DNA of 64,000 bases from Gonatopus flavifemur. Its lineage: Eukaryota; Arthropoda; Insecta; Hymenoptera; Dryinidae. Within the stretch, counting starts at the first letter, position 1; each line of letters begins with the position of its first letter. Under the pieces are notes generated by a model. It was given only the letters and a program-made list of their open reading frames with translations. It did not search any database and was not told where the DNA came from. The stretch is taken from NCBI GenBank assembly GCA_018340375.1, contig JAFFJZ010000002.1, positions 20,726,001 to 20,790,000 of the forward strand. Direction: 5' to 3'. This document shows positions 23,649-35,350 of the stretch, piece by piece. A program made the translations under genes and the position numbers.

Positions 23649-24069
23649 CCTTGAGAATTATATCGTGCAATTCAGAGTTGAAACCATTTTAACCACCTCT
23701 GGTGTTTATTGTGGTTTCAACCAATCTTTGCCGGCCTGGATTTTTTCAATATTTTTAGTCAAAATAGTCAAAATTGGTAAAAGAATTGCATTTTGCACCG
23801 TCCTATGATTTTCAAACGAACAGAAAAATGAAGCTCACATGGAAAAATACTCTGCTTCTTCGTTTCTAATGAACCAATTCCTATGAAAGTCATACCATGT
23901 TTCAATGATGGTTCTATGATGGTTTCATATAGGTTTCAGCAGAATATTTCTTATGAAAACTGATAGAATATACCACATGACACTACTTCCCATCAAATTG
24001 ATACATATTTATATACGGGCGAATTCAAGATTCAACTCCACGGATGATTGATGTTAATTCATTCTCATT

Positions 24070-24860
24070 AATCTTTGATGGACAGTTCAGGCATTCCGAT
24101 TACCCCCGTTCAATCCGATTGAATTTGAATCGACTTCCATTCCTCTGGACTGGATTCTATCGAATGACCAATGAAATCTACACATTCTGAAATCGAATTG
24201 GATATTTCCCATAGAAACCTAATGGATCCTCAATTTTATCAACGTCCACATTAGTTCCGATATATCGAGATTACAGGGAATTCCGATAAAAACCGATTGT
24301 CGAATGGAATGGAAAAATTCTAAAATTGAATTGGATATTCCTCATAGCAACTTTTAGAATATTAGGATCTGAGAACTTCTCTATTATTCCCGATCAATTG
24401 GAATTATTCGACCGATTGATCTATAGTATCCATACATTGTAGAAAAGAATTGGATACTTCTTATGAAAACCCAAGAAATCTCCAATTCCATTAACTTTCC
24501 CATGAATTTCAATGAATTGAGATTACCGAAAATTCCGATAAAAACCCAATTTTTCCAATGGAATAGAAGAAATTTCACAACTGAATTGGATATCCATCAT
24601 ACAAACCTATTGCATATTCCTATTATTACGAATAAATTCAAATGTTGGAATGATCCAACTGAAACCCATTGATGAATAAAATCCATACATTTTAGAATTG
24701 AATTGGATATTCCCCATACAAATTTGATTGAAAAAATTTTCTCTTCAGTTCCAATAGATCGAGATTAAAAGAACTTCCGATGAAAATCGCTTGCCTCATG
24801 AGATGAAAAAAATGTGAAAGATCTGACCAGATATTTCTTATACAAACCGATAGATCGCGT
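24070..24860. repeat. Degenerate tandem repeat, unit about 115-137 bp
   Basis: The core GAATTGGATATTCCYCATA recurs at about 24190, 24327, 24447, 24579 and 24695, with a worn copy at about 24823. Each is followed by AAACCTA-like text and, further on, GAGATTA..GAAnTTCCGATAAAAACC. Short open frames on both strands here are by-products of the repeat. Confidence 0.65.
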
Positions 24861-25079
24861 TAAGTCCTATTAATTCCAGTGGAACACATATTTTTCAATT
24901 GGTAAATCCTCGATTCATCCCCACAGATGGCAAGTTCCAATTGAATTCTATTCATTTTGAATCGGTACTTGAGGCTTTCCGATTGACCCTATTCATTCCG
25001 ATTAAATTTGAATCGGTTTCTATCGGATCCTATAGGATTTTTTAACCAAGGTACTGTACATATATCCGTGGTCAAAGTC

Positions 25080-25186
25080 GCATAGCAATTCTTAAGGAAA
25101 TGTTTCCACTACAAAACATTATGAACATTCTGTTGCAAAATCCAGAATGTTTCATAATGAGAGCATTTTCTTCTGAATTGCTATGC
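25080..25186. repeat. Short hairpin flanked by AACCAAGGTA direct repeats
   Basis: GCATAGCAATTC on the left and GAATTGCTATGC on the right pair outermost; AACATTATGAACATTCTG and CAGAATGTTTCATAATG pair inside. AACCAAGGTA occurs just outside on both sides (about 25044 and 25193), like a 10-bp target duplication set back from the hairpin. Confidence 0.5.
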
Positions 25187-25970
25187 GGCTCGAACCAAGG
25201 TAGTCTGTGTAATCCTATTCCATATAGAATATGAATGAAATAAACGATTAGATTGAGAAATGTTTTCATTTTGACCGATTTTGACCATTTCTACCAATTT
25301 TATTCATTGGTTTGGATAGTATTTAAAAAATCCGGGTTTTTTCAATTCTGGTGCAATTAAACTCAAATTTGGAGAACACACAAGAGGGCTGGAACGGTAA
25401 CATGCAAGGGGTAACATGCTTGTATAGGATGAGACCATGCTTCGCATCGGTTAGTGAACCGATTCGTAAAGTAGAATTGTATATATTCTTCAACACGGTC
25501 CTATATGCCATTCTCCATCCTTGAACTGATATTAATGCATGTAATAAATGAACTGAATTAAAAATTTCTGCAAATAAAGAGGTCAGTTGGATGACATCAG
25601 TGCAATACTCTACGAAGATGAAAACATTCAAAATGATTTTTGGAAATGATAAAAAAACACTTATCATTGATTGATATAAGCTCATTGATGACGCGAGAAT
25701 CAGATATTTTATGAGCAAAACTATGTTTCACCTTCACTTTATAATATTTTTTATCGTGATATACTAGAGTAACATTCTGGTTCAATGTTATATGTGTATA
25801 CATATATACTGTTGCAATACATAATGATATATCATTAATGCAAAAGCAATTCTGCAGAGTTCTGAATTTTTATTCTTTTTCAGCAGCACGCATTCGAAAG
25901 ATTAAATTTCTGATTATTTAATATACATTTTTGTGGGAAACTATTATTCCTCACCGGACGATCAGGGAAA

Positions 25971-26210
25971 TGCGCTGAAAGAATTATATTTGAAAAATTG
26001 CTGTCGAACTTCAGTGATCAAATGACAAATAGGACAATTTTCAACGATATTATTGTGCATTTTGTAAAACTTATAGGAAATGGCACTTCCAACTGTTTAA
26101 AAATTCACTCATTTTTACAAGCTGCACAGTAATTTTTCTCAGAATTTTCACTTGTCCTTTGATCACTGGAATTTCACGGTGACTTTTACAATAAAATTCT
26201 TGCAGTGTAT
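25971..26210. mobile_element. Probable MITE with GCGCTGAAAGAAT / ATTCTTGCAGTG ends
   Basis: The arms share CAGTGATCAAA followed by GGAC / GTCC in mirror arrangement, with a left end TGCGCTGAAAGAAT and right end ATTCTTGCAGTGTA. Confidence 0.5.
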
Positions 26211-26596
26211 GAAATATCAAATGAAATAAGAAATTGAAGATGCTATAAATAAATCGGTTTTTCGTGGAAAAATATTTGCAAATCAGATGAACATATGTAA
26301 TATTCAGTCTTGTAAGGAATTATTGTATAATAACGATGAAGCAGCTGATAAAGGAACAATATTTTCAATTGAATAAACGCAATGTGAATTAAGTAATCTT
26401 TTCAAAAGGTGTCTGGAATGACGTTTTTTCAGATTTGTTCTCCCCTTTTGGGCCGATGATAATAAAAGTCGTACACTTGAAATATTATATATATCCTGTG
26501 AGAAGTCCACGGAATCGAAATACTTCATTTCGATCGGAATCCCAACGGAGGAAGAAGATTTTCGAAGATTTTCGAAAAATGATAAAATTCACCCAC

Positions 26597-26812
26597 ACAC
26601 TGAGAGAAATTCTTATAGCCACTGTCACTAAAACATCTCAACTCAACTACTGAAAATTTAGTTGATTTGACCAAGGAAGTATAGTTGATTCATCACTTAA
26701 TTGTATCAACTATACTTTCTTAGTTGAACGATTCAAATTTCTAGTAGCTTTTACTAAGAATATTTGGTTGAGGCGTTTTAGTTACAGTAACTCTAAAAAT
26801 TTTTCTCAGTGC
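26597..26812. mobile_element. MITE, 'AGTTGAGATGTTTTAGTTAC' family, copy 1
   Basis: ACACTGAGAGAAATTC to TTTTTCTCAGTGCA; inner parts mirror each other with TCAACTATACTTTCTTAG and AAGGAAGTATAGTTGA. The copy at 52499-52730 is the same family in the opposite orientation. Confidence 0.75.
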
Positions 26813-27014
26813 ATGTGTAGAAGAGGTGCTTGAGATATTTGACGTATATTGTGGAAAATTTATATAAAATTCCATAATAAATCATAATAACAATTTCACA
26901 TCAAACCAAAGGGTTCAGTTGAATATTGATCAGCTTCATGCAAAAAAGAAAACAGTGCTGCTTACAGGGGATGACAACAATCGGCTTGAAATAAATGAAA
27001 ATACAATGAGATAT

Positions 27015-27232
27015 ACCGAGAAAATCCTACACTAGGGAGTGCCGGCCACACTACTGGCTCATGTTATGCAAAAAAATCATTTCCACACTGCTGGTAACTG
27101 TAGTAACACGAATCAGAAATAGTGTAAGAAATCGACTCTCTATTGCGGACACACGACTGATTCATGTTACTACAGTGACCCAAGTCAGTCGTACGGGCTA
27201 CAGTATTCATTAGGGTAAGATTTTTTCTGTGT
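27015..27232. mobile_element. MITE with CCGAGAAAATCCTAC ends
   Basis: The left part (GAAAATCCTACACTAGGG) mirrors the right (CATTAGGGTAAGATTTTTT). Further in, GACTGATTCATGTTACTAC pairs with GTAGTAACACGAATCAG. Confidence 0.6.
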
Positions 27233-27289
27233 GGAGAGGATTAGAACAATCAAAGTGATGTGTAAGAGAATAGAATTCTATGCCAGTGG

Positions 27290-27545
27290 GACAGTAATGA
27301 CTACTGGGAAACGCAGTAGTGTTTCGGACAGGACTGACACTGGTCTCGGTATCGACCCCAAGATCGAGACGATACCTGCCAAGTTGAGAATCCCCACGAT
27401 ACCGAAACGTATAGAATGAATTGTCGAAACCGAGAATGGCGAGAATCTCGACTTGAGACCGAGACGATACTGATTTTGTCGAGACCAAATCGAGACCGAG
27501 ATCGAGACCTGGTCAGTTTCAGCGAGAGAAGACGAGAACGAAACA
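27290..27545. repeat. Degenerate GAGACCGAGACGA-type repeat
   Basis: Imperfect copies of CGAGACGATAC and GAGACCGAGAC run through the stretch. Overlapping open frames on both strands result from the low-AT simple repeat and are not genes. Similar GGTCTCGGTATCGG text occurs inside the hAT element at 5110-5501. Confidence 0.55.
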
Positions 27546-28688
27546 CCAAAACACAGCCCTGCGTGGCATGAATTTGATTTCTAGTGCACTGTAAAAAAAA
27601 AACTTCCAGGAAAGGTTTGGAAAGTACTCACCAAACATTTTCCAGTAAATTCATAAACACACTCAGGGAAAATCCATTCTAGCCCCATTCTACCACCATT
27701 CAATGTGTTGTGTTTGCTGCAGAAGTCATCCCTCTCAAGAGGCGGAGTGCCTCCTGCATAAAGCACTCATTTTTATTCGAAAATCGAATCATTCAATCAA
27801 TTTATAAAAATTCCCGAAATCATATATTATTCCACAGGACGAAGGACGACTAAACCCCTTAGAGGAAAAATCATGAAATAGAAATATTACGCGAAATTTG
27901 TCCACGAAGGTGATAAGGAATTTATCGATGCATTACGGATCGTTATTCAATTTCCAACCCAATACAAGAGCTTGTAATATGGGTATCAGTGTTTATTTCC
28001 TGTACAATTATGTTTTTATACATAGTGAAACTAGTACATCATCCCATTGGTTCTAAGAAAATCAGAATTAAGTGTTCTGTTGACTAATATGTAGTCATTA
28101 CGAAGGAAAAAAGAAGATTAATAATGTCGACTTTGCAAGTTGAAGTCAGGGAGCATCTCATTTATGCAAGAGACATTTCATTTCGTTATGCAAGAAATGT
28201 TTTTTATTCGTTTCATTGTTACTGAAGATTAATTTTTTCTCTTTCGGTTCATTATCATTCCAGTGCAAAAGAATCACGTAAGCTTTGCAGTTCTCATGAG
28301 ATTGTTAGTTCATTTAGTTTTTGTTCTTACTGTTCCGGAAAATATGGGTAAATAGTTTTAATTGCTTGGTGATATTTATTCAAAGAATACGACAAGAATT
28401 TTCCGAAAATTTGATCTCTCAATTTGATAATTTCCACATTATAGAAAGATAGAAATGTGAGTGGTATGATACACTGTAGAAAATGATTATGGAATTTTCC
28501 CCCAAAAAATGATGGCAGCAAAGTTCCTCCACAGATGGGGAATTTTCCGTTATAATTCGGTGGACTTTTCATTCATTTGTGGATGATTCAAAACCCAAGA
28601 AACAAAATAATTCCTCAAAATGATGGAAAAATCCCTCATTTTTGGTGTCAAAACAATTCCCCCACGATGAAGGGATAAAATCCACCAA

Positions 28689-29957
28689 TAGGGTAGACCG
28701 AGGCGAACCGGATCAAACTAAGCTCTTTGGCTGTTTTGGGTTATTTCTATTCTCAATTTCACTCTCTATGTGCATCAGTTATCCACATACACTCATTACC
28801 TACCGAAAACAAAAGATAGCATGACCATATCGCGCATCATTTGGTCCTGGGTAATTACAGAAGTCTGTACGTCGTGTGCACGCGAGATGAATTTTGTCCC
28901 TGATGTAAAACAACCATTGTAATTCTCTAAATTTTTAATGATAAGGTATGTTGAAAATCATGCGATTTTGATTGATATATATAGTTCGTGAAGTACAGAA
29001 TGAGATTAGAATATTGTTCAAACAATAATATCAGGCCCTTCATGAACAAATGAATATTTTTTTGCACATAGTATACGGGGCGATTCGGATCACGTTTCCT
29101 GGGGTGAATAGGATCATGGGTATTTCGAGTCATACATTGTAAAATTGAATTTGTAACTTGACTGTGTCTTGATTTTCGAGATTCCTTAACCTCTCAATTG
29201 TCAATAATGACAATTTTCATTACAAATAACCTAAAAATTCTCATTCGGTCATCATGTATGATTTCATTGTTGATGAAAAAGTCTTCGATCATGCTGATTT
29301 TCGACTGAAAATTTGTTGTTTTGGTTGCGTCTTGAATTTTGTCGATGTTGAGGATAAAATTGAGCCTTTCTTCTTATAGTATAGGTGAATGATTTTAAAT
29401 CTGAAATCGATGATGTTAGGCAATTGATTTCAAGCTCACCGAATTCATTTAAAAACAGACAGCACTTACAAAAATAATTTTGAAAATGAAGGAAAATTCT
29501 CCCTTCTCCATCCCAGCTAGAAATGAAAATTTTTCGATATCAAATTGATCATCATGAATAATCCATGGTCTCAGGACAGAATGAATGAGGCCATACGAAA
29601 GGTTACGTCCGGTGAAATGACTCTGCGTCAAGCTGTTGATGGAATAAAGTTTTTTCATTCATTTTATGTATTTACAGTTCGTTTATAAGCATTGATACGT
29701 TTTTCATCAGTGGATAGATGATGTTTGTCTATGATCCGATTCGCCCCCGATTTTGGGGCGAATCGGATATTTCTCATTTTTTGTGTATTTGATTGTAAAA
29801 TAAAGACGTGTTTATTTGAATGTTTTTTGTTTGCATAGACTTCACGCCAAAGATTTATAGGATGAGAATTCATGAAGATACTTATTGAAAAAATCTTCCT
29901 TTTGGTTATTTTGATTCATTGAAGACGAAATGATCCGGTTCGCCTCGGTCTACCCTA
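28689..29957. mobile_element. 1.27-kb non-autonomous element nested in a MITE
   Basis: Near-perfect inverted ends TAGGGTAGACCGAGGCGAAC (continuing CGGATCA) with TA on both sides. The motif CGAACCGGATCA / CGATTCGGATCA recurs inside at about 29069 and 29735-29767 in both directions. No transposase frame is present. The TA target suits a Tc1/mariner-type or related enzyme; the family is not certain. Confidence 0.8.
29735..29767. repeat. Perfect 13-bp hairpin TCCGATTCGCCCC
   Basis: TCCGATTCGCCCC, a 7-nt loop, then GGGGCGAATCGGA. It lies inside the 28689-29957 element and repeats the terminal CGAAYCGGATCA motif as a small palindrome. Confidence 0.8.
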
Positions 29958-30408
29958 CTGTGAAGGAAAACTCCCCACATTTTTTACAGTGTATTTCAGT
30001 GTAGTTCCATAATCATATTGATCCTTTGAAGAATTTGAAATGATGAATGGATCTATTTATGTACTTCACTTCAATAATCGATATACGAATGTTGTCTCGG
30101 AATCAAAATTTCCTTCATTACTTTTAATTGTGGTTCTCTCTTCATCATATAAAAGAAAAATGTGAAAAGTATTTGAAAATATCTTGAAACGTTCGCTTTT
30201 ATAACACATGAATTTCTAAAGGACCTGGTGCTGTGTAGGAATCCTACCAGACTAGAATCATGATTGCAAGTTACACTTATGCTGAGAATTTGGATGCTGC
30301 ACTTATGTTTATTGTTTTTGAACATATACAAACGCCTCTTCATAGCATCAGTATCACTCGCAATCAAAATACTAACCTGATGAAATTTGTCATGAAATTT
30401 TAACAGTG

Positions 30409-30550
30409 GACACTGTAAGAGAATCGGTGGTGATGGGAAAAATCCACTCCGAATGGTGTTGTTTCAACACCGGATTTCGAGGTAGACTCCTATAGAATCC
30501 GCGCGGTGTGAATTTTGACACGGTTTCTTGACATTGTATGATATGCACTC
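30409..30550. mobile_element. Worn MITE, 'CACTGTAA..GGTGT' family
   Basis: GACACTGTAAGAGAATCGG, then GGTGTTGTTTCAACACCG and GCGCGGTGTGAATTTTGACA. It resembles the better-kept copy at 49393-49567. Confidence 0.4.
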
Positions 30551-30795
30551 ATAATTCATAGATAAATTATACTGAGAGAAAATCGTTGGAAAGGAAGTGA
30601 TTTTTTACATGTTTCTTCACCGAGTACCGACACCAGAGAATCAAAGAAGTCAATAAGAATTAATAACATCATGAAAAGTAACAAAAATATACTCAATCCA
30701 TTCACGATAATGAACATACATATTTCATAGATTGGATTTCAAAAATAAAATCTACAAAGTTCACCTGAAGATTGACTTGTGCATCTGCTTCGGAT

Positions 30796-31284
30796 TTAAC
30801 CCATTAATGCCCATGGCGAAGCTGCTTGGCTCACGGAAAAAGTAACTATTGGAAATAGGATATCTGGGTGGAGAATAAACATCCACGGGGAAAAAAATTT
30901 TTTACAATTTGTTTAAACAATTTGTTGAAAATATCAATTCACGTGGATGAAAACCCCGGAATCGTGTTTTACGGAGAATTTCATATAAGAATAGGTGGTT
31001 TGGAAAATTTTCAACCATCGCATTTGGTTGTAAATAAAAATTATAAACAAATTCGAATACTCCATGCCCGTTCGTGCGCACGGTGAAACTGTTCGGCCTA
31101 CGGGAAAAGTGACTATTGGGAATAGGATATCTCGGTGGAGGATGAAATGTGTAAACAATTATTGTTTCAACAAATTGTAAAATTTTTTTTTTCGTGGATG
31201 TTCATCCTCCACCTAGATATCCTATTCCCAGTAGTTACTTTTCCTGTAGACCAAGCAGTTTCGCCATGGGCATTAATGGGTTAA
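30796..31284. mobile_element. piggyBac-like MITE with TTAA edges
   Basis: TTAA at 30796-30799 and 31281-31284. The 30-bp inverted ends start CCCATTAATGCCCATGGCGA and differ by one base. A third copy of the end block (CATGCCCGTTCGTGCGC ... GGAATAGGATATCTCGGTGG) sits inside at about 31063-31145 in the same direction as the left end. It is non-coding. Confidence 0.8.
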
Positions 31285-31622
31285 ATGCCGTATTTAAACT
31301 CGAAGTTGAGCATATTCCGATTAAACGAAAAGTAATGGATGAGAAAAATATAGATTCTTTTTATTAAATTCTTAAATTATGGCTGGGGCTGGATCGTTGC
31401 AAACGTAGCGAAAGATTGAGGTCAATGGTGTGAAACAATAATCATAAATAAGCAACGCACAACACGGTACAGAATTCACAACATGTATCATAGCACGTAT
31501 ACATATGTATGATGATGGATCAGAAATTGAATGAGCATAACGTCAGTGTCTGTAAATTTTAGAATAGAAACGCACCGAAGAACTGTTATTTCGAGGACAT
31601 CTGCTCGAATTTTGTATATTTT

Positions 31623-31913
31623 CCCTAGTAGAAATTTGGGACGGGAAAAGACAAGGGCCTGATGAGGCATGCCTGATTTCCTATCAGGTTCTCATCAGGT
31701 TTCGTTACGGTTTTCCCTTTTTGCCCGATTTCATGGAAATCTTATCCGAACCTCATTGTACCCATACGTTACAACCCTATTCGAACCCTATTGAACTGAG
31801 AAAAAGGCCCTTGTAAGGGCTTCATAAGTTTTCCCTTCTTTACGATTTCCGGATTTGAACCTGATCAGGACCTTATTGGAAATAGGGAATGCCTGATGAA
31901 ATTTCTACTAGGG
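31623..31913. mobile_element. MITE, 'CCCTAGTAGAAATTT' family, copy 1
   Basis: The inverted ends CCCTAGTAGAAATTT are perfect. The interior has GGGCCTGATGAGGCATGCC, AAGGCCCTTGTAAGGGC and related palindromes and is GC-richer than its flanks. Copy 2 is at 43340-43627. Confidence 0.8.
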
Positions 31914-32878
31914 TTATTGTGCCACCCCTATCGTAATAACAATTCCACTGATAATTTTTTTCATCCGTGAAACATTATAATAGTATTTCTTGATATATGA
32001 TTCAATTCCATGTATGGGTTTCCCGGAATATTATTCCGTAAATGTAATATAATCGATGAGATATAGTATTTTTTATTGATTAATTTATTCCCTGTAAAAT
32101 GATATTACAATACTCAAAACATCGTGAAATTCAATGACGCATAATGTGTGTTCGTACAATATTGAAAACTTTTTTCAAACAAGATGAAGGATACAAACAA
32201 AGGACATGTTATGAAAGGCCAATAACAGAGTCACTTGATCATAACGTATAGCTCAAGTGTCATGTACGCGATGTTTATGATTGTCGCGTGTTCCACGAGT
32301 CCACCACTCCTGGGAAATGACGTGAGGAAAATTCTTCACCCAGGTAACATTTATTACATTATGTTTGTTCAACGAATGCACATAATATGGATTGAACAAT
32401 TATCATTAGTTCATTCAATAAATATTTGATGCGAAAGGATAATAATAATTTCACTATATAACAATGAAGTATTAAATTCAAAAAAAATATTTCCTTTTTG
32501 GTATCAAAATGATATTCGAACAATAGTTATTGAGTGTTCTATATGGTAGAATTGATTTTTGAAATTTTTAACGCAATCCTTTGTCAACGCTTTTTTCTTT
32601 CATAATTGCAGTGAAGTACTTGAAATTCAATCAATATTTCAACGAGAGAAATTTGTACTAACTCTGAAGATTTCCAATTCATTTTTCTTCAAGTACAATC
32701 GATTCTGCTTGTGTCAGCAGCATCATCGGGCATGTAACAAAAGTATGTCGTAGATTAATTAAAAATAACCAGGAATAAGAACAATGTTCTTACAATTTAC
32801 ATCGCAGGCGCGATGAGAGAGGAAATAATCTGAATATATTGTTGGAAATAACAATACAACCCAGATTGATAAAGGATT
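31914..32878. other. AT-rich intergenic DNA, no feature
   Basis: I see nothing beyond small open frames. Confidence 0.4.
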
Positions 32879-34014
32879 CTTTATATAATAGTTGATTGAT
32901 TATTAACCTTGCAAGACCGGTCAGTTTAATGGAAATTTAAAGCACTTCCAATTTATCTGATACAAGAACATCGTCATCGTATTTTTCTTAACGAGGAGCA
33001 AGGATCAAGAAAGTCATTACACTGAGAAATTTTTAGATCCACTTCATTGCTCGTTCTGTTCGTGTTAACGGGGATTTTTGAATCGATAGCGGCATAATGA
33101 CGTGAGTTTACACACGTATCAACGCAGTGGTATCGAAATTTACATGTCGCCATAAGTGATTCATTCTTTGATATTAAAGTGACACAATTCTAACCGGGAT
33201 TTGGCGGATACTTTTACCGCAATGTAAATGTCGACAAACTCCTGCGGAGCAAGGAAATTTTGACAAATTCGTCCTTATTCTCCATCATTACAGATGATTT
33301 ACAATTTACTCACATTTGTTTTAGGTGTCGATTGCTCCCATTGAGTAATTTTATCACACTCTCCTCAAAATTGTTGCAATAATTCAATTTTTACTAATTG
33401 AAACTATGGTTGTGTTTATTCCGAGTGGAAAAATTCTCAAAATTATTTATGTAGAGTTTTATGTAATATAAATTATACATAAAGTACATCTGATTACAGT
33501 AGAACTTCGATTATCCGAGGTAATGTGGGGAGAGCTCACCTCGGATAGTACAGAAAATATATATTTTTTGAGAAATTTTAATCCCTCAAGTGTTTAAAAT
33601 CTTCATTGTGCAGTTTGAATATATTACATAAATATTATTCAACATATTCCTGATATATTTATATTTTCATAATCTTCGTAACATTGAAATATGAATGTGA
33701 AAAGAAAAGAAATATGTCTTAATCTTTGGTACATCTTTGTACAAACATGCATTACTACAAATTTTGTTTATTTCAAAAAATCAGTGAATTTATTATTTAT
33801 GATTCATTTCATGATTCGGATTATCGGAGGATCCAGCTCGGTTAATCCGAAGCGGTCCAGGCCTCGGATAACGCGGAGTGTCGGTTGATCGGAGCTCGGA
33901 TAATCTAGGTTCTACTGTATATACAGAGTGTCCCATTTCAAATAGCCAGGGCTTATATCTCTCAAAGTAATGGGGCTGCACAGTGGGCCAGAAATTCAAA
34001 AAAGTGGCCAAAAA
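32879..34014. repeat. Left arm of a 3.6-kb palindrome
   Basis: This arm matches 35351-36487 in reverse complement. Row-by-row reading finds no difference over about 1.1 kb, with two mismatches only in the last 25 bp next to the loop. It contains a pogo-like MITE (33496-33920) and, at its inner end, a CAGAGTGTCCCATTTCAAAT terminal repeat. Confidence 0.95.
33496..33920. mobile_element. pogo/Tigger-like MITE (left copy)
   Basis: TA then CAGTAGAACTTCGATTATCC, and at the right CTAGGTTCTACTG then TA. Ends of the CAGTnGAACCTCGATTATCC type are known from pogo/Tigger elements. The interior has GAGCTC and CTCGGATAAT palindromes. The mirrored twin is at 35446-35870. Confidence 0.7.
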
Positions 34015-35350
34015 TGCCAAAAATGAACTTTGAGTTTTTCACAAAACAAGTAGTTCATCATTTATAGGACCCTTTGAGACAACTATTCTCAAATTTTTAT
34101 GAGATTTGATGCATGTGTGTACAAATTAAACCAATATCCCCAAGCATAATAGGTTGAATTTTACTGTTCAAGTGTCATGTGCAAACCTGCATCATTTGCA
34201 AACTTCGCTCATCCAAGAGTTCTCTTTTGTATTTTTTCAGGAAGAACAACAATGGAACAAACTTAAAACGATGGGAAAAGTGTTCATCTTCACTGTTTAT
34301 AGTTGAAACTGAACACAATATCACGAAATATAGAGTTTTTTTATCATTTTCCAATCTTCCAATTAACTATTCCCCTGAGTTCCACCAGATATGAATATCA
34401 GATTAGGCTCATTACATTCCGGATGAAGTGTACTTTAAAGTCAACCTGCGCCTTTTTGCGCCTTTAAACAAACACATCGAAGAAATTGATTTTTTTGTGC
34501 TTTCATACATGGATTTTCAATATTTTCGAATGAATTCATATATTTTCTTCGGTATTCTTTCGAAAAGAGGTGACCAAAGGTTTTTGAGATTGGTGATTAC
34601 GTTCAATTATGATAACCTGGAGTAAGAAATGAAAAAAATTCAAAATGAAGGATCCAATATGGCGGACTAAAATCATAAAATCAGCTGGATTCACTCAAAC
34701 TTCGTTGTTCGGGGGTTTGTGAGATCATCGATTACAAATCTAAAGTCAATAATGCGATATTCGAACTGGTAGATCTAATATAACAATTCGGAGTTTGGCT
34801 GAAAATTTATTATCAAGGAATGTTCGTGGTTGCTGATTGTAAATCTGCAGTGAAAATTTCGTCAGAATAAAAACAATCTGACCTCACAAAAATAATCAAG
34901 ACAATATATATTGACAATCCCCCGTCTCTCTCACGATATCTAGCCGCACCGTATGCTATAGTTACCCATGCCAAAGCCGATCCTCTGCGATACATAACTC
35001 GATGCGCGACGATTCGTAGGGGAGACGCGTATAGCTGATATTTTTTTGAATCAGCAACCCCACAAACCCTCGAACAGCAATTTTCAGGCTGGTGCCGAAA
35101 ATTTTGCAATGCTTGTCCACCATATTGGATCCACCATCTTGAATTATGCATTTTTTACTTCGAATTCGTAATCAGCAATCCCAAAAACCCCGTGACAGCC
35201 AATTTCGAGCGAATTCAGTTGGTTCTTCAATTTTTGCCCGCCATATTGGGTCTGCCATCTTGAATTATGCATTTTTGACTTCAGATTCGTAATCAGCGAC
35301 CCAAAAAACCCCATGTGGCGCAGTTTGAAACAAATCGACCAAGGATTTAT
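34015..35350. repeat. Loop of the palindrome, with 121-bp tandem units
   Basis: On the minus strand the unit begins ATGCATAATTCAAGATGG and holds CCAATATGGCGGGC and GGGATTGCTGATTACGAAT. Copies start near 35269 and 35148, 121 bp apart. A related unit lies on the plus strand at about 34645-34755 (CCAATATGGCGGACTAA, GGGTTTGTGAGATCATCGAT). A GC-richer island at about 34915-35030 breaks the array. The frames at 34813-35151 and 35144-35383 (minus) come from these repeats. Confidence 0.65.

Larger units (their letters stand above)
28470..29993. mobile_element. MITE, 'CTGTAAAAAATGATTGTGGAA' family, split by an insertion
   Basis: The left part (28470-28688) starts TACACTGTAGAAAATGATTA; the right part (29958-29993) ends CATTTTTTACAGTGTA. 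An unbroken copy lies at 56638-56868, which proves the inner 28689-29957 is an insertion. Confidence 0.85.

Noticed and set aside
25323..25718. 131-codon minus-strand frame with hydrophobic stretches
   Set aside because: I considered a chemoreceptor fragment, but no family motif is present and the length is within chance for this many frames.
27210..27549. Overlapping frames on both strands
   Set aside because: All frames are open because the GAGACCGA-type repeat has few stops.
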